Below, one piece after another: positions 1 through 5,036 of a stretch of DNA of 10,467 bases (positions are counted from its first letter, which is position 1; every line of letters begins with the position of its first letter). The stretch comes from Yoonia sp. (GTDB lineage Bacteria; Pseudomonadota; Alphaproteobacteria; Rhodobacterales; Rhodobacteraceae), in assembly GCA_028822885.1 (NCBI GenBank), contig JAPKCP010000103.1, forward strand, positions 1 through 10,467, written 5' to 3'. The notes beneath the pieces are model-generated. The model worked only from the letters and a program-made list of their open reading frames with translations, did no database searches and was not told the origin of the DNA. The position numbers and the translations under genes were made by a program.

Positions 1-476
1 GCTTTGGCTTCTGCTGCGGCATGCGTGATATCTTGGGCGCGAACGAGGAGGGGGCGTAGATCAAAGCCGAACGCTCGGATCACATCGCCACCTTGCCCAC
101 GCGCAGCGTAGCGTTTGCCGTTCGGGCTGTCGTGACGCTGGATCAGGCCTGCATTGCTGAGTGCGGCGAGGTGCCGACGTAGCGTGCTTTCAGCCATGCC
201 ATGCGCGCGCTCTGACAGCGTCCTGTTGGATGGGTAGACGATTAGGTTTTCAGTGTTGGACAGGGATTTTGACTGGTGAAATGACAGCAGTGCATTCAGC
301 ACAGTGAGATCACGGTCACTGATTCCGTAGGCATGACGGGCCGTACAAAGGTCACGGAACAGCGACCATTTGTCGATGTGGGTGACTTGTACGGCACCTT
401 GTGCTTCCATCGCGCGTTGCATCAAGCCAGCCGTTATCGGCCGCTGCCCAAAGGGCGTCGTTGAAATTAAGTCCAT
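1..476 (-). CDS. repC: RepC replication initiator, N-terminal part (cut by window edge)
   Basis: RepC is the replication initiator of repABC plasmids. In characterised members it acts in cis on an origin inside its own gene. The 158 codons seen here begin with M-D-L-I-S-T-T-P-F-G and continue through ITAG and DKWSLFR. Next come an LNALLSFH segment (about 60-67), YPSN with a winged-helix region (about 81-112: RAHGMAESTLRRHLAALSNAG) and SPNGKRYA (about 117-124). These are typical landmarks of the RepC N-terminal DNA-binding half. Family members are about 400 residues, so more than half lies beyond position 1. The ATG at 474-476 was chosen because homology starts there. It has no clear Shine-Dalgarno, which fits a gene held at low translation by a leader structure and antisense RNA. 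It is third in the repABC operon, 184 bases after repB. Family recognition is firm; the exact start is probable. Confidence 0.93.
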   Translation of the reverse strand, partial: MDLISTTPFGQRPITAGLMQRAMEAQGAVQVTHIDKWSLFRDLCTARHAYGISDRDLTVLNALLSFHQSKSLSNTENLIVYPSNRTLSERAHGMAESTLRRHLAALSNAGLIQRHDSPNGKRYAARGQGGDVIRAFGFDLRPLLVRAQDITHAAAEAK

Positions 477-523
477 TAAATGTTCACGAGACAAAAGAAT
501 ATTGGCCGCCGGAGACGACGTGT

Positions 524-539
524 GTTGACAGCTGTCAAC
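524..539. promoter_or_regulatory. parS: parS-like partition site (RepB-binding palindrome)
   Basis: The sequence GTTGACAGCTGTCAAC is a perfect palindrome, extending to 18 bp at 523-540. It matches the published repABC parS consensus GTTNNNNGCNNNNAAC at every fixed position. RepB dimers bind such sites, and RepA then segregates the loaded complex. It sits between repB and repC, and its left half contains the -35 box of the plus-strand antisense promoter. In the repC leader RNA the same bases could also form a hairpin. I noticed no second copy by eye. The motif match is seen directly; RepB binding is inferred. Confidence 0.78.
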
Positions 540-553
540 AAGTTGCCTTAGAT
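525..553 (+). promoter_or_regulatory. Promoter of the antisense ctRNA
   Basis: A perfect TTGACA -35 box (525-530) is followed after exactly 17 bases by TTAGAT (548-553), a weaker -10 that keeps the first T and the final A-T of TATAAT. Transcription should begin around 558-560 on the plus strand, opposite to repABC. An intrinsic terminator about 50 bases on supports its being a real short transcription unit. It overlaps the parS palindrome. Confidence 0.65.
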
Positions 554-558
554 TCAGA

Positions 559-612
559 GTTGCTAGACACAGAACCAAAGGCCTCTCGGGATGTATTCCG
601 GGGGGCTTTTAT
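559..612 (+). ncRNA. incA: Predicted repABC counter-transcribed RNA (incA/ctRNA)
   Basis: In repABC plasmids a small antisense RNA of roughly 50-60 nt is encoded between repB and repC on the opposite strand. It down-regulates RepC synthesis and is a main incompatibility determinant. Here a plus-strand promoter (525-553) and terminator (577-610) bracket about 54 bases, and position, strand and length all fit the known family. The RNA would be a short 5' single-stranded tail followed by the terminator hairpin. It would pair with the repB-repC leader upstream of the repC start at 476. The ends are estimates from promoter and terminator positions. Confidence 0.7.
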
Positions 613-616
613 TTTG
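577..616 (+). terminator. Intrinsic terminator of the ctRNA
   Basis: The strand 577-589 (AAAGGCCTCTCGG) pairs with 598-610 (CCGGGGGGCTTTT) to give a 13-bp stem, including three G-U pairs, with an 8-base loop. A T-rich tract follows (607-620). On the minus strand the complementary hairpin would form in the repC leader, where repABC plasmids carry a structure that changes when ctRNA binds. Confidence 0.75.
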
Positions 617-660
617 TTTTTGTCGTGTCGTGCCTCCTGTTTTTGTTTTTCTGCTCGGTC

Positions 661-1560
661 TTAATCATCGTGCTGGTTTGCCCAGTCACGGTGAATGTCT
701 GGCAGGTTTTCAATGAGCCAATCATCAAAACCTGCTGCTATTTTTGTGTCCAACGTGACGACAGTTTTTGTCGCACTGCGCGTTACCGTGGCACCGCCTA
801 CCAACATAGTTTTTGTAGGGGGTGCCGGTTTCGGCGACTTCAGCGCAGTCATGACCGCATTAAACCGGACATCTGACGTGTCGCCCACGGCTTGCGTGAC
901 CAGATCGCTGTCGCCAAGTTTATCAGCCAAAGCCAGCCACCGATCCCGCCCAACATTTGGCGCAGATCCAATGGCCTCAATCAACTGCACAGGCACTTTG
1001 TCGGCGACACTGAGCAAGCGGGAAATCAGTGTCTTATCCATAGCCAGTGCGTCGCCCATGATCTTGCGATCATAGCCCGCATCGCGCATCTGCCGCGCAA
1101 AGTTGGCCTTTTCAATAAAGGTCAGGTCCTTTCGCGCGGTGTTTTCCTGACCTTGGGCAAGGATCAGTGCCTTATCGTCAAGGTCACGGATTAGCGCCTT
1201 AATTGGCTGCCCCAACGCCTTGAGCGCGGCTACACGCCGTCGCCCATAAACGATTTGGTAGCGCTCTGGATCATTGGGGTTCACACGCAGCAACACTGGC
1301 ACTTGCTGGCCATATGTCTCAATCGAAGTCATCAGCATAGCAAGGTCCGCGTCGTCCGTATCCAGACGATCTTTCAAACCGGCGGCGTCGATCATCCGCG
1401 CGTCAATCTCTTGGATCGAGCGGCGTTTTAAATCTTCAATTGACCGGCTAACCGCCCCAATCGCACCTTTGCCGTACCGGGGCTTTGCCGCATCAACGCG
1501 GGCAACAGGGGAGGGGGGCGTGTCGTTCATCAGCCCCTTCATCATGTCCTTACGCGCCAT
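661..1560 (-). CDS. repB: RepB, ParB-family partition protein
   Basis: RepB is the centromere-binding protein of the repABC partition system. It loads on parS and is moved by the RepA ATPase. The 299-residue product has the ParB/Spo0J N-terminal domain at about 50-135, including YGRRRVAAL at 105-113, equivalent to the arginine-rich nucleotide-binding (CTP) box of ParB proteins. The ENTARKDLTFIEKA segment is at 139-152, a helix-turn-helix at about 162-184, and a variable C-terminal dimerisation region follows. Length is slightly short of the usual 320-350 residues, but I see no truncation. The ATG at 1558-1560 lies inside the end of repA, an 11-base overlap that suggests translational coupling. 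RepA and RepB together normally repress the repABC promoter. The likely target site lies just downstream at 523-540. Confidence 0.93.
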   Translation of the reverse strand: MARKDMMKGLMNDTPPSPVARVDAAKPRYGKGAIGAVSRSIEDLKRRSIQEIDARMIDAAGLKDRLDTDDADLAMLMTSIETYGQQVPVLLRVNPNDPERYQIVYGRRRVAALKALGQPIKALIRDLDDKALILAQGQENTARKDLTFIEKANFARQMRDAGYDRKIMGDALAMDKTLISRLLSVADKVPVQLIEAIGSAPNVGRDRWLALADKLGDSDLVTQAVGDTSDVRFNAVMTALKSPKPAPPTKTMLVGGATVTRSATKTVVTLDTKIAAGFDDWLIENLPDIHRDWANQHDD

Positions 1561-2740
1561 TGTTACGACCCCACGCGGCTTGGACCAGTGCTTCGATCTC
1601 GCCGTTCACTGCGTTCAAGCTTTCCATCGCGCGTTCATAGGTGGATCGGGTGAACTGCCCTTTTTCGACTTCATAGAGGGTCTGTTTTGTGATCCCAGCG
1701 TCTGAAATCGCGGTGGATTTCAGCATCGTGTGGTTTAGCACATTATCACCAAATATATTGCGCATAAAACCTACCATCTGGTTCTGTGGCCCATCGCCCG
1801 GCTCATACCGGGTCACGACATAGCGCAACCAATCGTAGCTCATGTCACCGCCCGCGTCGGATACGACACCCAGCAGGTTTGAGACCATGAGCAGGAACTG
1901 ACACATCGACATCACGTCAAGCATTTGGGGATGAACAGTGACAAGCACCGCCGTCGCCGCTGAAAGTGCGGACATCGTCAGGTAGCCAAGCTGGGGTGGG
2001 CAATCAATCACAACCACATCGTAATCCTTTTCAACAGAGGCAAGCACGTCGCCAACTCTGGTAAAGAAAAGGTTGCTATCGCGTTCAAGCAACGCGCGGG
2101 GGGTGTCGTGTTCGAACTCCATCAAGTCCAGATTACCCGGAATAATATCAAGGTTCGTGAAATAGGTTTTCTGGATAACGTCCGAGATTGGAACGGGATC
2201 ATCATACCGGATCGCATCATAGAGCGTGCCACCATCAAGCAGATCAAACTCAGGCTGGAACCCATGAAGGGCGGACAGGCTGGCTTGCGGATCAAGATCA
2301 ATCGCCAGAACTTTGTACCCATCCAGCGCCATTTTCTGGGCAAGGTGGGCGGCGGTCGTGGTTTTGCCAGACCCGCCTTTGAAGTTAATCACGGTAATGA
2401 CTTGGAGATGATCTTCGTCGCGCCGACCGGGCAGATAGGTGCCCTTTTTGTTCGTACCAGACTCTAACATAACCCTTAGGGATTGAAGATCAGCCGGGGA
2501 ATAATACCGCCGTCCACCATTGCGCACCTCAGGTGATGGCCCACGTCCGTCGAGATCGAGTTTGCGCAAATAGCCATCTTTCACGCCCAACAAGTCGGCC
2601 GCTTCACCACTGGTGAATTTGCGCAGCTCGCGCTTGGCATCGGGTGGAAACAACTGTGCGCGGTGCGCCTGTAGACGCTCCGATAGTTTTTGGGCATGTT
2701 CACCCACAAGGAAATCAATGCGATCTTTATCGTCGCGCAT
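1550..2740 (-). CDS. repA: RepA, ParA-family partition ATPase
   Basis: RepA is the Walker-type ATPase that segregates the replicon with RepB and autorepresses the operon. In the 396-residue product an N-terminal MerR-like helix-turn-helix (about 41-80) precedes the ATPase domain. The deviant Walker A motif KGGSGKTTT is at 121-129, the DLDPQ motif at 148-152, and the Walker B strand DVVVIDCPPQ at 241-250. This N-terminal DNA-binding region plus ATPase layout and the length of about 400 residues are standard for plasmid RepA and exclude the short chromosomal ParA/Soj type. The start ATG (2738-2740) has AGAGG about 9 bases upstream. It is first in the repABC operon, behind a 138-base upstream region that should hold its promoter. 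The gene ends inside repB, with no gap. Confidence 0.95.
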   Translation of the reverse strand: MRDDKDRIDFLVGEHAQKLSERLQAHRAQLFPPDAKRELRKFTSGEAADLLGVKDGYLRKLDLDGRGPSPEVRNGGRRYYSPADLQSLRVMLESGTNKKGTYLPGRRDEDHLQVITVINFKGGSGKTTTAAHLAQKMALDGYKVLAIDLDPQASLSALHGFQPEFDLLDGGTLYDAIRYDDPVPISDVIQKTYFTNLDIIPGNLDLMEFEHDTPRALLERDSNLFFTRVGDVLASVEKDYDVVVIDCPPQLGYLTMSALSAATAVLVTVHPQMLDVMSMCQFLLMVSNLLGVVSDAGGDMSYDWLRYVVTRYEPGDGPQNQMVGFMRNIFGDNVLNHTMLKSTAISDAGITKQTLYEVEKGQFTRSTYERAMESLNAVNGEIEALVQAAWGRNNGA

Positions 2741-2819
2741 ACCGTACCGCCTCTGTCAGACAACCGTTTGTTACGGTTTTTTTCGTTATATATGCCTCTT
2801 GCCGTATATCATTGGCAAG
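2741..2819 (-). promoter_or_regulatory. repA upstream region: leader hairpin and operator-like repeats
   Basis: This segment should carry the repABC promoter and RepA operator. Three inverted repeats are visible. AACCGT/ACGGTT at 2762-2767 and 2773-2778 has a 5-base loop. ACCGTA at 2741-2746 can pair alternatively with TACGGT at 2772-2777. CTTGCC/GGCAAG is at 2798-2803 and 2814-2819 around a 10-base spacer. An AT-rich TATATA stretch near 2788-2793 is a candidate -10 for repA, with TTGCCA, inside the outer repeat, a possible but badly spaced -35. The repeats are seen directly; their roles are inferred and the promoter call is weak. Confidence 0.4.
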
Positions 2820-2878
2820 GGAAAGGGATTCTGGCAAGTGTTTTGTGCGAATTGGGCCGTTTCAGCAGGCGTTATGCC

Positions 2879-3724
2879 TCAAAAAGCGAGGTATCCGACA
2901 CCGCAGAAGGCCACAACACATCCCACCCATTGCGGAGCGGACATTTTTTCCTTGAGGAACACCCACGCCAGCAAGATGGTCAGCAGCCCAAACATCGACG
3001 ATGTAACCGATGCATATTGCGGATTCGCCAAGGATCCTGCCGACACCACGCAGAGCAACGCGATCCCGTCGGCAATGCCCATTGCGATCAGCCATGGCAA
3101 CGCGGACTTACCCGGCCAGAATGGCTTCTTGCGAACCAGAAAGATCGCAGTCACCAAAACAACAGTAAGAATGCGTGTCACGAGGGTCGCAGGCATCTCG
3201 TGGCTGATTTCGGCCGCGTATTGGCCCAATGCAAACGTGCCTGCAAACCCGATTGACGCGATCAACGCATAGGCAATCGTGCGCGCCTTTGGTGGCGTGT
3301 CGTCGGCCGTTGTGTCTGAAAGTGCGGCCACGAGCGCGACGCCAGTAACAATGGCGATCACTGCAGCCCATTGCAGAACCCCAATTGGCGTCCCTTGCCA
3401 TGCTGCCAAACCAACAGATAAAATCGGATAGCTTGCAATAAGGGGTGCGACCAATCGTACTGGCCCGCGCTGGAATGCGTAATAGAGGCCCAAAGTCGCG
3501 ATCACAAAAAACACACCAGCGCCCAACGCGGCCCAAACTGCGCGGGCGGGCAGGGCGTGGAATTCTCCAGTGACGGTGATAAGGCCCCCATGAAAAATCA
3601 GACCCGTCAGCAGCACCACAAAAACACAGGCGGTCAGCGGGGTCTTTTGGCTTAAGAACCGGACGCAAATATCGTGGAATCCCCAGCAGACCGCGGCGAT
3701 CAGGCCAAGAACAAGCGTGTTCAT
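2879..3724 (-). CDS. EamA/DMT-superfamily membrane transporter
   Basis: This is a 281-residue inner-membrane protein with about ten predicted hydrophobic helices and little soluble sequence. Two homologous EamA halves lie at about 2-136 and 148-281. The second ends in the usual pattern of a small-residue helix, then LKEK, then a final helix (PQWVGCVVAFCGVGYLAF). Many family members export amino acids or other small metabolites by proton antiport, but the substrate cannot be read from the sequence. The ATG at 3722-3724 overlaps the stop codon of the upstream small gene as ATGA. With no clear Shine-Dalgarno, translation is probably coupled. It stops 138 bases before repA on the same strand, and I see no convincing terminator between them, so some read-through into repABC is possible. 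Superfamily is confident; function is open. Confidence 0.88.
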   Translation of the reverse strand: MNTLVLGLIAAVCWGFHDICVRFLSQKTPLTACVFVVLLTGLIFHGGLITVTGEFHALPARAVWAALGAGVFFVIATLGLYYAFQRGPVRLVAPLIASYPILSVGLAAWQGTPIGVLQWAAVIAIVTGVALVAALSDTTADDTPPKARTIAYALIASIGFAGTFALGQYAAEISHEMPATLVTRILTVVLVTAIFLVRKKPFWPGKSALPWLIAMGIADGIALLCVVSAGSLANPQYASVTSSMFGLLTILLAWVFLKEKMSAPQWVGCVVAFCGVGYLAF

Positions 3725-3885
3725 TTATCGGGTCTAATAAAGGGGATCATGAAGACGAGGCAGGCGATCAGAAAGAAGACAGACCCAAACATGCCCCAAA
3801 AGCTTCCTATGGAAGCAATGCAAAACCCGATGGCCGAGACCACAAATAGAATCCAGCCCAGAAAGTTGATTTGATGGTTGCTCAT
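3721..3885 (-). CDS. Small two-helix membrane protein, unknown function
   Basis: The product is a 54-residue hydrophobic protein starting MSNHQINFLGW and ending FIRPDK. It shows two membrane-spanning segments, at about 8-27 and 29-50, joined by a tight G-S-F-W-G turn. The reading frame is open further upstream to about 4017, but that extension is rich in Arg and lacks hydrophobic or conserved-looking sequence. I therefore place the start at the ATG at 3883-3885, which has AGGG about 11 bases upstream. The stop overlaps the exporter start as ATGA, so the two are almost certainly co-translated, and the small protein may be an accessory of that exporter. No known family is recognised. Real coding status rests on the overlap and on clear membrane character. 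Confidence 0.68.
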   Translation of the reverse strand: MSNHQINFLGWILFVVSAIGFCIASIGSFWGMFGSVFFLIACLVFMIPFIRPDK

Positions 3886-3935
3886 GATGTCTAAAACCCT
3901 TGCTGCCTGCTCCCTTGAGATTAAATAAATATTCC

Positions 3936-3952
3936 AGTGATGCAACATCACT
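3936..3952. repeat. 17-bp operator-like palindrome between divergent genes
   Basis: AGTGATGCAACATCACT has 7-bp perfect arms around a 3-base centre. It lies beside an AT-rich stretch (3921-3934) in the gap between the small-protein/exporter unit (minus) and the RidA-family gene (plus). Size and symmetry suit a dimeric repressor such as a GntR- or LacI-type protein. No regulator gene is present in the window, so the binder is unknown. Confidence 0.45.
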
Positions 3953-4090
3953 CCGGTAGCGTTACAGCGTTTTCGTCGCCTTTCGAACACGTTCATGGCT
4001 TTACGGGTCGCGCCCACGCTGCTTTGCTATGCCACATGACCACAGCGGGCAAACAGGCTGCGCTGCTGACACTCAAAAAAGGAAACTACC

Positions 4091-4432
4091 GTGATTGAAC
4101 GCATTGAAACTGGCGAACGTTCGTCGAAAATAGTGAAACATAACGGCGTGGCATATCTGACGGGCCAAGTCGCAGAGGGCGCGACCATTCATGATCAGGT
4201 CCGCACGTGTCTCGACAAGATTGACGCGCTGTTGATCAAGGCCGGGTCGTCGCGTGAAGACATGTTGCGCGTCACGATTTGGCTGGCTGATATGGATGAC
4301 TTTGCAGGGCTGAACGAGGTCTGGAATGCGTGGGTGCCAGCGGGTCATGCCCCAACCCGTGCATGCGGCGAAGCAAAGCTTGCGCGTGCTGAGCTGAAGG
4401 TCGAGTTCATCGTAGATGCGGCCTACGCCTAA
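4091..4432 (+). CDS. RidA family (YjgF/YER057c/UK114) enamine/imine deaminase-like protein
   Basis: RidA-family proteins are small cytosolic trimers. The best-known members hydrolyse reactive enamines and imines such as 2-aminoacrylate. This 113-residue product has the family fold signature. VAYLTGQVAEG lies near 20-30, and a helix follows with a central CLDKIDALLIKAGSS. VTIWLADMDDFAGLNEVWNAWV leads to the active-site strand APTRACGEAKLA (87-98). Arg90 matches the substrate-binding arginine of RidA (Arg105 in E. coli). The C-terminal strand ELKVEFIVDA lacks the Glu-x-Glu seen in archetypal RidA, so this is probably a divergent Rid subfamily and the substrate is uncertain. The start is GTG (4091-4093), with AAGGAA 6 bases upstream. 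It is convergent with soxG and shares a terminator with it. The nearby sarcosine/glycine metabolism makes imine detoxification plausible but unproven. Confidence 0.88.
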   Translation: MIERIETGERSSKIVKHNGVAYLTGQVAEGATIHDQVRTCLDKIDALLIKAGSSREDMLRVTIWLADMDDFAGLNEVWNAWVPAGHAPTRACGEAKLARAELKVEFIVDAAYA

Positions 4433-4437
4433 GCCAA

Positions 4438-4467
4438 AACTGCGCCCCAGTGTCTTGGGGCGCGGTT
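4438..4467. terminator. Bidirectional hairpin terminator between ridA-like gene and soxG
   Basis: A 12-bp stem with one T-G pair is built on a perfect GCGCCCCA/TGGGGCGC core (4442-4449 and 4456-4463) around a 6-base loop. It begins 6 bases after the plus-strand stop and ends 5 bases before the minus-strand soxG stop. On the minus strand it is followed by a short T-run (AGTTTTGG); on the plus strand the T-tract is poor. It therefore looks strongest as the end of the sox operon, with use from both sides likely. Confidence 0.7.
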
Positions 4468-4472
4468 AAACT

Positions 4473-5036
4473 TTAGGCAACAGATGCGGCTGCCGTAACT
4501 AACGCATGATGTAGTGTTTCGGCGGATGACCGCGGACCAAGAATGCGAACGTGATCCACTTCTTCGCGCCGCATTACAAAGCAACTCAGTTGATGGATGA
4601 CGGTCCGGCGCACATCGCCCGTTTGCATCTGGCGGATTGGTACAGCGCAAAGGCGTTCGCACAAATCCTCCATCGCAGGCCCCTGTACGTCAAACGTGAC
4701 CCAAGCACCGGATTGCTCTGTCACTGACGCCGTGTCGCCAAACCGCGTTTTGAGCGTGTCAGCAAGCATTTCATGCGTCGCGCGAGGAGCGCCGATCATC
4801 CATTGATCTGGACCCATCCAAAATCCGGCTTCTGGGTCGTGCAACTGAGCTTTGTCAGGGCCGGGAACAGCGCCTAACAGGTCCTTTAGCTTGGCATGGC
4901 AGGCCGCTTCTTGCCCCATACGGGCTGCGACAGACGCAAGCGCCAAACCGTCGTTTTCCGTGATGGTGATGTGGTCATAAGTGGTGACGCGCGGCTCTGT
5001 GTCGCCAAGCGCAGTGATGGGTGTAAGATCATGCAC
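4473..5036 (-). CDS. soxG: Sarcosine oxidase gamma subunit
   Basis: SoxG is the small gamma subunit of heterotetrameric sarcosine oxidase and lies against the alpha subunit. The product resembles the family: VHDLTPITALG at the N-terminus, then an ITENDGLALASVAARMGQE segment, and WMGPDQWMI, the conserved W-x-G-P-D-Q-W landmark, in the middle. It ends in a region distantly related to the aminomethyltransferase fold. I chose the GTG at 5034-5036, giving 187 residues. Family homology starts at that point, and a purine-rich GAGGGGG lies about 9 bases upstream. The start overlaps the soxA stop by 8 bases. The frame is open further, to a TTG at 5078, but that would overlap soxA by 50 bases and add residues with no family resemblance. 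It is last in the soxBDAG operon, followed directly by the hairpin terminator. Confidence 0.9.
   Translation of the reverse strand: MHDLTPITALGDTEPRVTTYDHITITENDGLALASVAARMGQEAACHAKLKDLLGAVPGPDKAQLHDPEAGFWMGPDQWMIGAPRATHEMLADTLKTRFGDTASVTEQSGAWVTFDVQGPAMEDLCERLCAVPIRQMQTGDVRRTVIHQLSCFVMRREEVDHVRILGPRSSAETLHHALVTAAASVA

Noticed and set aside
601..660. T-rich stretch with repeated TTTTTG blocks as possible iterons or an AT-rich origin
   Set aside because: The blocks are irregular in spacing and sequence, and in repABC plasmids the origin is inside repC; the tract is better read as the ctRNA terminator tail and repC leader.
2841..2880. Short AGGC/GCCT hairpin after the exporter stop as a terminator
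   Set aside because: The stem is only 4 bp and no T-run follows on the minus strand.
2613..3272. Plus-strand open frame of about 219 codons across the repA start and the exporter gene
   Set aside because: It crosses two well-supported minus-strand genes and the repA control region and has no family resemblance.
3886..4017. Upstream extension of the small membrane protein to a 98-residue frame
   Set aside because: The extra 44 residues are Arg-rich, show no membrane or family character and cover the palindrome and AT-rich promoter-like stretch; the ATG at 3885 fits better.
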